A stretch of DNA of 64,000 nucleotides from Bradyrhizobium frederickii (lineage in GTDB: Bacteria; Pseudomonadota; Alphaproteobacteria; Rhizobiales; Xanthobacteraceae). The stretch is taken from positions 542,959 through 606,958 of the forward strand of contig NZ_SPQS01000001.1 of NCBI RefSeq assembly GCF_004570865.1, given 5' to 3'. Made by a program: the position numbers and the translations under genes. Positions 8,800 to 18,642 of the stretch are shown here, in pieces; the first letter of the stretch is position 1, and each line of letters begins with the position of its first letter. The notes beneath the pieces were generated by a model that was not told where the DNA came from, did no database searches, and worked only from the letters and a program-made list of their open reading frames with translations.

Positions 8800-9828
8800 A
8801 TGAACGCTGCTTCCGACGTCGGTTATCACGCACAGCGCCAGGCGCGCTGGCACTACGGCGAAATCGCCTTCTGGCTGATCGTGCTGGCCTGCGGCTTCGC
8901 CTTTCCCTCGCGCTATCTGATCATGACCGACATCCTGCGCCTGGCGCTGTTCACGATGTCGCTCGATCTCATCCTTGGCTATGCCGGCATCGTCTCGCTC
9001 GGCCACGCTGCCTTCTTCGGCGTCGGCGCCTATGCCGCAGGACTTCTCGCGCTTCACGGTATCGTCAACGAGCCCGTGCTCGCGCTGATCGTCTCAGGCC
9101 TGGCCGCGATGGTGCTTGGCTTCGCCACCAGCTTCCTGGTGATCCGCGGCGTCGACCTCACGCGCCTGATGGTGACACTCGGCATCGCACTGCTGCTGGA
9201 AGCGCTCGCCGAGCGCTTCTCCAACATCACCGGCGGTACCGACGGCCTGCAAGGCATCGAGATGCAGCCGATCTTCGGCCAGGTTCCGTTCGACATGTTC
9301 GGCAAGGCCGGTTTCTTCTATTCGCTGGCGGTGCTGTTCCTCCTGTTCCTGTTCGCCCGCCGCGTCGTGCATTCGCCATTCGGCCTGTCGCTGCGCGCGA
9401 TCAAGAACAACCCGCTGCGGGCTGCGGCGATCGGCATTCCCGTCAACCGCCGCCTGATCGCCATCTACACGCTGGCTGCGTTCTATGCCGGCATCGCGGG
9501 CGCGCTGTTCACCCAGACCACCGCGATCGCCTCGCTCGACGTCTTCGCCTTCGAGCGCTCGGCCGATCTGATGCTGGTGCTCGTCATCGGCGGCACCGGC
9601 TATCTCTATGGTGGGCTGATTGGTGCGGTGATCTTCCGCATGCTCCAGGAATTGTTCTCCACGATCACCCCCCAATACTGGCAGTTCTGGATCGGCCTCG
9701 TGCTGGTCGTGATCGTGCTGGTCGGCCGGCAGCGCCTGCATCGCTGGGTGCTGTATGTGCCGAACCTGGTCATCAGACAGGTCGCAGGCCGTAAGGGGAT
9801 CGTCGCCGTACCGGAGAGCGAGGCATGA
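8800..9828 (+). CDS. Branched-chain amino acid-type ABC transporter permease (LivM family)
   Basis: A hydrophobic protein of 342 residues with the LivM signature LILGYAGIVSLGHAAFFGVG and the coupling segment SLRAIKNNPLRAAAIGI. It completes the membrane channel of the importer. Two starts are possible: TTG at 8788, overlapping the LivH stop as TTGA, or ATG at 8800; neither has a strong ribosome binding site and I chose the ATG. Its stop overlaps the ATPase start by 4 bp (ATGA). Confidence 0.92.
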   Translation: MNAASDVGYHAQRQARWHYGEIAFWLIVLACGFAFPSRYLIMTDILRLALFTMSLDLILGYAGIVSLGHAAFFGVGAYAAGLLALHGIVNEPVLALIVSGLAAMVLGFATSFLVIRGVDLTRLMVTLGIALLLEALAERFSNITGGTDGLQGIEMQPIFGQVPFDMFGKAGFFYSLAVLFLLFLFARRVVHSPFGLSLRAIKNNPLRAAAIGIPVNRRLIAIYTLAAFYAGIAGALFTQTTAIASLDVFAFERSADLMLVLVIGGTGYLYGGLIGAVIFRMLQELFSTITPQYWQFWIGLVLVVIVLVGRQRLHRWVLYVPNLVIRQVAGRKGIVAVPESEA

Positions 9829-10580
9829 CCATCGCGCTCGAAACTCAGAAGCTCGAAAAGCAGTTCGGCGGCCTGCGCGTCACCCGCGATCTCTCGCTTA
9901 GGGTCGAGCAGGGGGCCCGCCACGCGCTGATCGGTCCGAATGGCGCCGGCAAGACCACGGTGATCAACCAGCTCACCGGCGTGCTGAAGCCGAACTCGGG
10001 TCGCATCCTGCTCGAAGGCCAGGACATCACCGATCTGCCCGTGCACAAGCGCGTGCTGCTCGGCTTGTCGCGCACCTTCCAGATCAACCAGCTCTATCCC
10101 GATCTCACCCCGCTCGAGACCATCGGTCTTGCCGTCTCCGAGCGTCTCGGCCACGGCGGAGACTGGTGGCGGCGGATGGGCACGCGCAGCGACGTCAATG
10201 GCGAGATCGCCGATCTCCTGACCCGCTTCCACCTGCTCGACGTCATGAACGAGCAGACCGTGACGCTGCCTTACGGCAAGCAGCGTCTGCTCGAGATCGC
10301 GGTCGCGATCGCGGCCAAGCCGCGCGTGCTGCTGCTCGACGAGCCTGCCGCGGGCGTCCCTGAGAGCGAGCGCCACGACATCCTCGCCGTGGTCGGCGCG
10401 CTGCCGCGCGACGTCACCGTGCTCTTGATCGAGCACGACATGGACCTCGTCTTCTCCTTTGCCGACCGCATCTCGGTGCTGGTCTCCGGCGCGCTGCTGA
10501 CCGAAGGCCCGCCCGAGCAGGTCGCGCGCGATCCGCAAGTAAAGGCGGTCTATCTCGGCGAGGAGGCGGTCAATGTCTGA
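9825..10580 (+). CDS. ABC transporter ATP-binding protein (LivG family)
   Basis: A 251-residue ATPase with Walker A GPNGAGKTT, the LivG-type signature LPYGKQRLLEIA in place of LSGGQ, Walker B RVLLLDEPAAGV, and H-loop LLIEHDMDLV. It powers the importer together with the LivF-type ATPase that follows. It overlaps livM by 4 bp and the next gene by 8 bp, so the five genes from 6577 are one translationally coupled unit apart from the repeat-containing gap at 7756-7921. Confidence 0.94.
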   Translation: MTIALETQKLEKQFGGLRVTRDLSLRVEQGARHALIGPNGAGKTTVINQLTGVLKPNSGRILLEGQDITDLPVHKRVLLGLSRTFQINQLYPDLTPLETIGLAVSERLGHGGDWWRRMGTRSDVNGEIADLLTRFHLLDVMNEQTVTLPYGKQRLLEIAVAIAAKPRVLLLDEPAAGVPESERHDILAVVGALPRDVTVLLIEHDMDLVFSFADRISVLVSGALLTEGPPEQVARDPQVKAVYLGEEAVNV

Positions 10581-11289
10581 CCTGCTCGCGATCGATTCCC
10601 TACGCGCGGGTTATGGCGAAGCGGTGGTGCTGCCCAACATGTCATTGCGCCTCGCCGAGGGGCAGGTACTGGCGCTGCTTGGCCGCAATGGCACCGGCAA
10701 GACCACGCTGATCAACTCCGTCGTCGGCGTCACCCGCCGCTTCTCCGGCTCGATCGTGCTCGCCGGCACCGACGTCACCAGCTTGCGGCCCGACCAGCGC
10801 GCGCGCGCCGGCATCGGCTGGGTGCCGCAGGAGCGCAACATCTTCCGCTCGCTCACGGTCGAGGAGAACATGACCGCGGTGGCCCAGCCGGGCCCCTGGA
10901 CGGTCGAGAAGGTGTACGAGATGTTCCCGCGGCTGAAGGAGCGGCGGACCAACTTTGGCAATCAGCTCTCCGGCGGCGAGCAGCAGATGCTGGCGATCGG
11001 GCGCGCGCTCACGCTCAACCCGAAAGTGCTGCTGCTGGACGAGCCGACCGAGGGCCTTGCCCCCATCATCGTCGAGGAGCTCCTGAAGGCGATCGGGACC
11101 ATCACCCGAGCGGGCGGCATCTGCTCGATCATCGTCGAGCAGAATGCCCAAAAGATTCTGGGGCTGGCCGACCGCGTTGTGATATTGGAGCGCGGAACGA
11201 TCGTCCACGACGCCCCGAGCGCCGCGCTGAAGGCCGACCCTTCGGTCTTGGAGCGGCACCTCGGCGTCGCTGGGGCGGTGGCCCACTGA
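10573..11289 (+). CDS. ABC transporter ATP-binding protein (LivF family)
   Basis: A 238-residue ATPase with Walker A GRNGTGKTT, signature LSGGEQQMLAIGRAL, Walker B KVLLLDEPTEGLAP and a downstream SIIVEQNAQ segment, all characteristic of LivF. It is the last gene of the importer operon. Its end is followed by a perfect GC-rich hairpin at 11301-11324. Confidence 0.94.
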   Translation: MSDLLAIDSLRAGYGEAVVLPNMSLRLAEGQVLALLGRNGTGKTTLINSVVGVTRRFSGSIVLAGTDVTSLRPDQRARAGIGWVPQERNIFRSLTVEENMTAVAQPGPWTVEKVYEMFPRLKERRTNFGNQLSGGEQQMLAIGRALTLNPKVLLLDEPTEGLAPIIVEELLKAIGTITRAGGICSIIVEQNAQKILGLADRVVILERGTIVHDAPSAALKADPSVLERHLGVAGAVAH

Positions 11290-11300
11290 CTTTTTCTTCG

Positions 11301-11324
11301 CCTCTCCCCGCTTGCGGGGAGAGG
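11301..11324. repeat. Perfect GC-rich hairpin after the importer operon, family D
   Basis: CCTCTCCCCGC-TT-GCGGGGAGAGG is a perfect 11-bp inverted repeat 11 bp after the LivF stop. It lacks a T-tract on the plus strand after the stem. Related hairpins with the CTTGC core occur at 18401-18414, 47090-47111 and, inverted, 60636-60659, so this is an interspersed element that may double as a weak terminator or 3'-end stabiliser. Confidence 0.7.
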
Positions 11325-11365
11325 CAGTACAACGAGCGCCGACTGAAATTTCGGGAGAAACAAGA

Positions 11366-12484
11366 ATGCAGCGAACCAGAGCCCCCTTCCGTGCCGACGA
11401 GGTCGGTAGCCTCCTGCGTCCGGCCAAGATCAAGGAAGCCCGCACCCGGCTCGAGAAGGGCGAGATCTCGGCCGACGATCTGCGCAAGATCGAGGACATG
11501 GAGATCGAGAAGGTCGTGCACAAGCAGGCCTCGATCGGGCTCAAGCTCGCGACCGACGGCGAATTCCGCCGCTCCTGGTGGCATTTCGACTTCCTGGCCA
11601 AGCTCACCGGCTGCGAGCTGTTCCACCCCGACACCGGCATCCAGTTCGCGGGCGTGCAGACCCGTCACGACGCGGTGCGCGTCATCGGCAAGCTCGACTT
11701 TCCCGCCGATCACCCGATGCTGGATCACTTCCGCTTCCTGAAGAAGATCGCCGACCAGGCCCACGTCACCGCCAAGATGACGATACCGTCGCCCGCTGTG
11801 CTGCACTTCCGCGGCGGCCGCAAGTCGATCTCCAAGGACGTCTATCCCGATCTCGAGGCCTTCTACGAGGACCTCGGCAGGACCTATCGCAAGGCGGTGA
11901 AGGCGTTCTATGACGCCGGCTGCCGTTATCTCCAGTTCGACGACACCGTGTGGGCCTATCTCTGCTCGCAGGACGAATTGCAGAAGGCGCGCGAGCGCGG
12001 CGACAATCCGGATGGTCTCCAGCAGATCTATGCGCGCATCATCAACTACGCGCTGGCCGAGAAGCCCGCCGACATGGTGGTGACGACCCATGTCTGCCGC
12101 GGCAATTTCCGCTCGACCTGGATTTCTTCGGGCGGCTACGAGCCCGTTGCCGAAACCATGCTCGCCGGCACCAATTACGACGGCTACTTCCTGGAATACG
12201 ACTCTGACCGTGCCGGCGGCTTCGAGCCGCTGCGCTTCCTGCCCAAGGGCAACAAGGTCGTCGTGGTCGGCGTCATCACCTCGAAGTTCGGTGAGCTCGA
12301 GAAGAAGGACGACATCAAGCGCCGCCTGGAGGAAGCCGCCAAGTTCGCGCCGCTGGAGCAGCTCGCGCTCTCCCCGCAATGCGGTTTCGCTTCGACGGAA
12401 GAGGGCAACATCCTCTCCGAGGAAGAGCAATGGGCCAAGCTCAGCCTCGCGGTCGAGATCGCGAAGGAAGTGTGGGGCCAATAA
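11366..12484 (+). CDS. Cobalamin-independent methionine synthase II (MetE C-terminal-like) family protein
   Basis: A 372-residue TIM-barrel protein matching only the catalytic C-terminal half of MetE. The N-terminal RADEVGSLLRP and the zinc-ligand motifs are present: HVCRGNF (His and Cys), an acidic residue in FLEYDSDRAG and the Cys of LSPQCGF. Full MetE moves a methyl group from methyl-tetrahydrofolate to homocysteine; short single-domain relatives like this often use other methyl donors, so the donor is unknown. The start at ATG 11366 has GGGAGAAA at 11353-11360. It lies 76 bp behind the importer operon and could be read from the same promoter. Confidence 0.85.
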   Translation: MQRTRAPFRADEVGSLLRPAKIKEARTRLEKGEISADDLRKIEDMEIEKVVHKQASIGLKLATDGEFRRSWWHFDFLAKLTGCELFHPDTGIQFAGVQTRHDAVRVIGKLDFPADHPMLDHFRFLKKIADQAHVTAKMTIPSPAVLHFRGGRKSISKDVYPDLEAFYEDLGRTYRKAVKAFYDAGCRYLQFDDTVWAYLCSQDELQKARERGDNPDGLQQIYARIINYALAEKPADMVVTTHVCRGNFRSTWISSGGYEPVAETMLAGTNYDGYFLEYDSDRAGGFEPLRFLPKGNKVVVVGVITSKFGELEKKDDIKRRLEEAAKFAPLEQLALSPQCGFASTEEGNILSEEEQWAKLSLAVEIAKEVWGQ

Positions 12485-12502
12485 GCCGCGGAGCTAGCCG
12501 CC

Positions 12503-12671
12503 CTCGTGCCCCGGACGCGCCGCAACGCTCCTGCGTTGCCGCGCAGAGTCGGGACCCATGCTGCTGGACTTGCTATTCGGAGATGTGGGCCCCGGGCTCA
12601 GCAGCGCACCGCTCGCTGGACGATGCTTCGCATCGCCAGGAAAGCGCTGCGCTGCGTCCGGGGCACGAGCG
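12503..12671. repeat. Interspersed repeat, family B copy 1
   Basis: An imperfect long palindrome whose ends read CTCGTGCCCCGGACGC outward on both strands. The segment 12589-12655, read on the minus strand, is closely similar to 63790-63853 on the plus strand (shared core GCATCGTCC...GCGGTGCGCTGCTGAGC). It fills the gap between two convergent genes and contains no gene. Probably a non-autonomous interspersed element. Confidence 0.7.
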
Positions 12672-12675
12672 TATC

Positions 12676-14394
12676 TCACTTCTCCGTCAGATAAACCTCG
12701 CCCAGCAGCGATGAGTTCGTCCACGGGACCTGCTTGTTCTTGGTGGTCGAGACCACCTCCGCCCGCACCCGCGTTAGCATCTGCTGCACCTCCAGCCCGG
12801 GCGTCCCGAGGTGGCGGGAGAGCGCGGCGGAAAACGGCGAGTTGGCGCCTTCGCCGTCGAGCGCGACCTGGCCCGGCGCGGTTGCGAAGGCGATCAGCGT
12901 GCCGGCGCCCAATGTCGCGCCAGTGCCCAGGCTCGTCGGTGCCGCGAGGCCCGATGCGCCTTCGATGCCGCGATTGGTGCCGGCGCTTGCCACCTGCTGA
13001 GCCATGGGATTGTTGCGGCAGGCGTCGAAGATCAAGATGTTGGTGCGAACCTGGTCGTCGAGGCCGGCCATGATCGTGTCCATGTCGATCATCGCCTCGG
13101 TCATGCCCGTGCCCGACTTGAGCGCGACGTCGACGGGAATGAGATAGTTGCGGCCGTCGACCTGCACGCCATGGCCGGCATAATAGACTACCGCGACCTG
13201 CGCCCGGGCGGCTTCGCGCAGGAAGTCGCGCGTCATCTTCTGCATCGCGGCGCGATCAAGATCGATGCCCTCCGACACGGTGAAGCCGATGTCGCGCAGG
13301 CTCTTGGCGACGGCGCGCGCGTCGTTGGCGGGATTGGGCAGCGCCTTGACATGGGCATAGGCGCCGTTGCCGATGATCAGCGCCATGCGTGCGCCGCGAG
13401 CGGCCGGAGCAGGCGAGGGGGCCGGTGCCGCGCCGGTCTGCTGTGGGGCAGGAATATTCGCCGGCTGCGTCGTCGGCGAGGGCGCATCGCGCGGGATCGG
13501 CGCGCCCGCGTCCGTCACCAGCGACAGCCGGACCTTTGCGGTGGCCTGGTTGGCCTTGCTGCCGGCGTCGGACGCCACGATCGCCAGCGTCGCCTGGTAG
13601 TCGTCGCGCGCGCGGGCGTAGTCGCCCTTGGCTTCATAGGCCAGCGCGCGATGGGTGTAGCCGGAGATCAGCACGCTGTTCGGCGGCGTCATGATGTTGA
13701 CCGGCGGCCTTTCCTTGGCCAGCCGGATCGCCTCGCTGCCGTCGGCGATGGCGCGATCGAGATCGCCCTTGGCGCGCCAGATCGCGGTGCGGTTGATCAG
13801 CGGCTGCGGCAGCGAAGGATCAAGCCGGATCGCCTGGTTGATGTCGGCCAGCGCCCCGTCGAGGTCGCCGAGTGCCTGCTTTGAGATGCCGCGGTTCTGG
13901 AATGAAAATACCGATTTCGGATCGGCCTTGATCGCCATGTCGTAATCGGCGATGGCCTTGGCATAGTCGTGCTTGCCGCGCCAGGCGTTGCCCCGATTGT
14001 GGAAGATGGTGCCGCTCGGCGGTCCGAGCGTCAGTGCGTCGTCGAAATCGGTGATCGCGATCTCGTAGTCGCCCTTGTCGTAATAGGCCGATCCCCTGAG
14101 ATTGTAGGCCGCTTGGCTCGGCCGAAGTCGGATCGCTTCGGTGGCGTCCGTGATGACCTTCGAATAGTCGCCCTTCTTGTTCCAGCCCACCGCGCGCCAG
14201 AAATGAATGGTCGCGAGCTGCTCGCCTCGAAACACCTTCAACGCGATGATCTTGTTGCAGGCATCGATCATCTGCTCCGCAGGGGTCGTGTCGGTGGTGC
14301 AGAGCGGCCCAAGCTGATTGCGCGCCTGCGCGACCGCGGGCGCGGACCACAGGGTTGCGGCGAGAAGGGTAAGTGCGACGAGCAGGGGACGCAT
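12676..14394 (-). CDS. Secreted TPR - caspase-like (peptidase C14) protein
   Basis: A 572-residue protein with a signal peptide (cleavage near AVAQA, residue 23), several tetratricopeptide repeats over roughly residues 60-290 (for example AIADYDMAIKADPKS), an Ala/Pro-rich linker around 300-335, and a C-terminal caspase-hemoglobinase fold domain. The catalytic dyad is intact: His408 in YYAGHGVQ and Cys459 in FDACRNNP. Such orthocaspase-like proteases usually cleave after basic residues, but specificity is not readable here. It is probably exported to the periplasm. It lies 97 bp downstream of the TPR-retropepsin gene on the same strand, and a second caspase-like gene is found at 60684-62507. 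Confidence 0.88.
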   Translation of the reverse strand: MRPLLVALTLLAATLWSAPAVAQARNQLGPLCTTDTTPAEQMIDACNKIIALKVFRGEQLATIHFWRAVGWNKKGDYSKVITDATEAIRLRPSQAAYNLRGSAYYDKGDYEIAITDFDDALTLGPPSGTIFHNRGNAWRGKHDYAKAIADYDMAIKADPKSVFSFQNRGISKQALGDLDGALADINQAIRLDPSLPQPLINRTAIWRAKGDLDRAIADGSEAIRLAKERPPVNIMTPPNSVLISGYTHRALAYEAKGDYARARDDYQATLAIVASDAGSKANQATAKVRLSLVTDAGAPIPRDAPSPTTQPANIPAPQQTGAAPAPSPAPAARGARMALIIGNGAYAHVKALPNPANDARAVAKSLRDIGFTVSEGIDLDRAAMQKMTRDFLREAARAQVAVVYYAGHGVQVDGRNYLIPVDVALKSGTGMTEAMIDMDTIMAGLDDQVRTNILIFDACRNNPMAQQVASAGTNRGIEGASGLAAPTSLGTGATLGAGTLIAFATAPGQVALDGEGANSPFSAALSRHLGTPGLEVQQMLTRVRAEVVSTTKNKQVPWTNSSLLGEVYLTEK

Positions 14395-14491
14395 GGGGCC
14401 TCGGATGTCGGCGATGCCGACAGATTTGGGGGTGACTTTCTGTCGTCCCCGACGGATCGCCGGTTCAAGTCCTGCGGTTGCGGACGCGGTC

Positions 14492-15580
14492 TTACTTCCT
14501 CGGTTGGCGGGTGCGGATCTCGATGGAGCCGCCGGCCATCTGAACTTCGAACCGCGACAGGAAGCTCATGCCGAGCAAACCGTCGACCCCGGCACCATAA
14601 TTCTTGCCATCCGTGCTCTGGATCGCCACGGGCACGTTGGTTGCCTCCAGCTTGCCGAGTGCAACCTTGTCGGCCCTGGAGAGCCTGGCCTTGCTCTGGC
14701 CGTTGGCCGTCATGAGCGTGATCTCACTGGTCCCCGCGTCGGGGATTTTGGCGCGGCTGGCAAAGGTGGACTTCACGGACACGTAGCTCGCGCCGGTATC
14801 GAGGATGAACAGACCGGAGACGCCGTTGATCGCCACCTTTACCGTGACGACGTCCTTCTGCCCGCGCAGAGGGAAGCTCTCTTTGCGAAATCCCGTCGAT
14901 GTCGCGCAGTGGCCCTGGCTTTCGTAGTCGGCGATGATCTTCCGTGTCTGACTGGTATCGCGGGTGGCCGGATCGAGCGCGACCCACAGAGTGATCGGCG
15001 CTGTGGCCTCGCAGAATTTGTTGAGGGCCGCATAGGCGCCTGCCATGCGCAGGAAGACACGACTCGCGATCGATTTCTTGTCCGCGCCATAGAGTTCGAT
15101 GGCATCCGAATAATCGGCCAGCGCGCGGTGGTAATCTTTCAAGCCTTCAAGTGCGACACCCCGCAGGTAATGCGCGTTGTGATTGGTCGGTGCGCGCCGG
15201 ATGAATTCGTCGGCGACCTCAACGGCTCTGGGATAGTCCGTGAGCTTGAGATAGATGTCGATCGAACGGTGCAGCGCCGTGATCGGCGCGCCGCAATTCA
15301 TGACGAACTTGTAGAGTCCATCGGCGGCCTGTCGCCGGTAGCCGAGCTTGTCCAGCATCAGCGCGAGATCGCTGATGCTTTTCTGGTCGCACGGCTCGCG
15401 CTTGAGCTCTTCGAGACGCAGCCAGACGAATGGGTCGCGCGCGGCCGCGACGGGCAGGGCGCCGATCCTTTCATAGACCGATGCGAATACTTCGTCGGGA
15501 TTCTCGTCCAGGTAACCTGCGCGTGCGTCGCCCGATACGGCCGCCAGAAGACAAGAGGCGAGCCAAAACAACCTGAACAT
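14492..15580 (-). CDS. Secreted TPR - retropepsin-like aspartic protease
   Basis: A 362-residue protein with signal peptide (LFWLASCLLAAVSGDARA), a helical TPR-like middle (DYHRALADYSDAIELYG) and a C-terminal retropepsin-type domain. The active-site motif is FILDTGASYVSV with Asp261; later features are ALGKLEATNVPVAI and GVDGLLGMSFLSRFEV, the usual hydrophobic-Gly flap and GLLG segments of bacterial single-domain aspartyl proteases, which act as dimers. The open frame runs 112 codons further upstream, but ATG 15580 gives the signal peptide and has AGGA just upstream. It precedes the TPR-caspase gene in the same direction. Substrate unknown. Confidence 0.85.
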   Translation of the reverse strand: MFRLFWLASCLLAAVSGDARAGYLDENPDEVFASVYERIGALPVAAARDPFVWLRLEELKREPCDQKSISDLALMLDKLGYRRQAADGLYKFVMNCGAPITALHRSIDIYLKLTDYPRAVEVADEFIRRAPTNHNAHYLRGVALEGLKDYHRALADYSDAIELYGADKKSIASRVFLRMAGAYAALNKFCEATAPITLWVALDPATRDTSQTRKIIADYESQGHCATSTGFRKESFPLRGQKDVVTVKVAINGVSGLFILDTGASYVSVKSTFASRAKIPDAGTSEITLMTANGQSKARLSRADKVALGKLEATNVPVAIQSTDGKNYGAGVDGLLGMSFLSRFEVQMAGGSIEIRTRQPRK

Positions 15581-15773
15581 ATCCTGCCCCGAACATCCCC
15601 ATTCGTTACTATACCGGTAAGTGTAGGTGCGGCCAAATGCACGATGGGGTGTATTGGGAGGGGCCGGCGCGGTTATCGCCCAGGGAGTGGAGCAATTCTT
15701 GGGGTATTCCCTCAGTGGGCAGACTTTGCTAGGAGGGTGCGTCCCACTTGGTCTGCCCACCGCGTCCCACCCC

Positions 15774-17129
15774 ATGAAGAACGACGAAATCCTGAGCCAG
15801 ATCACGGAGTTCTGCCGCACGGCGGACATGGCGGAATCGACCTTTGGCCGGCGCGCGGTGAACGATGGGAAGCTGGTGCAACGCCTGCGCGAGGGCAAGC
15901 GCATCACCATCGACACGCTGGAGCGGATCCAGGCCTATATGGCGGCCTCGATGGCCGGCGGCGTGCCGCCGCCGCGGGGGCTTCAGGTGCCGCCCGAGAA
16001 GCGCGATCCGCGCGGCAATTTCCGCTTCTTCGAGAACCGCCAGAAATACCTGCTGTTCGTCCATACCTGCAGCGAAAAGCGGGTGATCGCGGACAGGGTG
16101 GCGCTGGAGCTCGCCTCGATCCATCCGCGCCCGCCGGCACTGCGCCTGTTCGACGCCGGCGTCGGCGACGGCACCGTGCTGGCGCGGGTGCTGCGCGCAA
16201 CGCACCAGCGCTTTCCCCACATGCCGTTCTACGTCGCCGGCAAGGAGCTCAGTCTCGAAGACCTTCGCCTGACGCTGGAGAAGGTGCCGGACCGCATTTT
16301 CGAGCATCCGGCGTCGGTGTTCGTCTTCACCAACATGTTCTATTCGGAGGCGCCCTGGCTCACGCCGGCATCGCCTGCGGCAGCGGCCGCGACCGTCTGG
16401 CACGAAGTCCCGCTGCGGGGCGCCTCATCGGGGGAGTTCGAGCAGCAGATCGCCGAGTTGAGGCCGTTCCTGGAGCAGAACTGGCGCGCCGCGATCAGCC
16501 CACGCACCGCCATGCCGCTGTATGAGCGGCCCGTGGTTCTGGTGCTGTATCGCGAGGACCACAGGTTCCTGCTGGATTCGACCATTCCGCGGCCGGGCCA
16601 GACCGAAGCCAATTTCGATCTCGTCATCGCGTCCCAGCCCTACCGTGCCCTGTCCTCGGTCAACTTCCGGGCCAAGCGGATCATCGCACCTCTGGCGCGG
16701 GCGCTTCGGCCGGGAGGGCGCCTGATCGGTATCCACTCCCATGGCCAGGATCCGGGCATGGAAATGATCCAGGCGATCTGGCCCGGAGAAAATCCTTTCG
16801 CGGTGAGCCGTCATGAGCTATTGCGCGCCGTTAAGTATGAACTCGGATCGGTGGGCCGCGACTTAAATTTTAATGCATATGCGGATAACCGCTCGATCTT
16901 CAGGTATGATATGGAAGCGCTGCCCAACGAGGTCACCGGTACGATCGGGACCTCGACGGCCTTTGCAGCGTGGAATGCGGCGGTGTATGTCGCTCAGATT
17001 GAGGACGACCGGTTGACAGAAATGACTCAAAACGGCCGCACTCTGGATGCCGCCAGGGACGTGCTGCGAAAGTACAATGGGCTCTGGTTTCTCGACGAAT
17101 CCTACGTCATCTCGCGCCGGCGTGAGTGA
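15774..17129 (+). CDS. HTH-like domain fused to SAM-dependent methyltransferase-like domain
   Basis: A 451-residue protein. The first 60 or so residues (STFGRRAVNDGKLVQRLREG then TIDTLERIQAYM) resemble a helix-turn-helix module. The rest has a class I methyltransferase glycine motif, LFDAGVGDGTVLARVL, near residue 120, and later an ALRPGGRLIGIHSHG segment equivalent to the post-motif-III LRPGG loop of that fold. The chosen ATG 15774 starts the HTH module; the open frame extends 49 codons upstream without a convincing ribosome binding site. metK follows 61 bp downstream, consistent with methyl-donor metabolism. The substrate is unknown and regulation of metK by it is inference. Confidence 0.7.
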   Translation: MKNDEILSQITEFCRTADMAESTFGRRAVNDGKLVQRLREGKRITIDTLERIQAYMAASMAGGVPPPRGLQVPPEKRDPRGNFRFFENRQKYLLFVHTCSEKRVIADRVALELASIHPRPPALRLFDAGVGDGTVLARVLRATHQRFPHMPFYVAGKELSLEDLRLTLEKVPDRIFEHPASVFVFTNMFYSEAPWLTPASPAAAAATVWHEVPLRGASSGEFEQQIAELRPFLEQNWRAAISPRTAMPLYERPVVLVLYREDHRFLLDSTIPRPGQTEANFDLVIASQPYRALSSVNFRAKRIIAPLARALRPGGRLIGIHSHGQDPGMEMIQAIWPGENPFAVSRHELLRAVKYELGSVGRDLNFNAYADNRSIFRYDMEALPNEVTGTIGTSTAFAAWNAAVYVAQIEDDRLTEMTQNGRTLDAARDVLRKYNGLWFLDESYVISRRRE

Positions 17130-17190
17130 CATTTCCACAGGTAAACATCGCAAACGCCCGCCGGCTTAGCGGCGGAACAAGGGGTTACTG

Positions 17191-18387
<1,197 letters not shown>

Positions 18388-18394
18388 CGCTCTT

Positions 18395-18575
18395 GCCCCG
18401 CCCCGCTTGCGGGGAGAGCATAGGCCGCCTTCGGCGGCCGTCACTTAAGAGACGCCGAAGCAAGGCTTCGGCTATGCGCGAAGCGGCGGGTGAGGGGGGG
18501 ACTCTCCGCGAGCTCAGTGCTCGGATAGAGCCCCTCACCCCAGCCCTCTCCCGGTAAGAACGGGGAGAGGGAGAA
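18395..18575. repeat. Cluster of GC-rich hairpins between metK and ahcY
   Basis: The 255-bp gap holds several inverted repeats: CCCCGC-TT-GCGGGG (18401-18414, family D), GGCCGCC-TTC-GGCGGCC (18423-18439), and CCTCTCCC...GGGGAGAGG (18545-18570). They may terminate metK transcripts or be interspersed elements. I see no match to known SAM or SAH riboswitch cores in this gap. Confidence 0.6.
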
Positions 18576-18642
18576 ATGGTGCCACAATGCGTTCAGCTTG
18601 CCTTGCTACTGACACGCCAGCCTCACTGATTAGGAAACAGAC

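Noticed and set aside
17130..17190. SAM-II or SAM/SAH riboswitch upstream of metK
   Set aside because: Only 61 bp are available and I could not find the conserved core or pseudoknot halves. A covariance-model search would be decisive.
18388..18642. SAH riboswitch upstream of ahcY
   Set aside because: The gap is filled by short GC-rich repeats without the SAH aptamer core.
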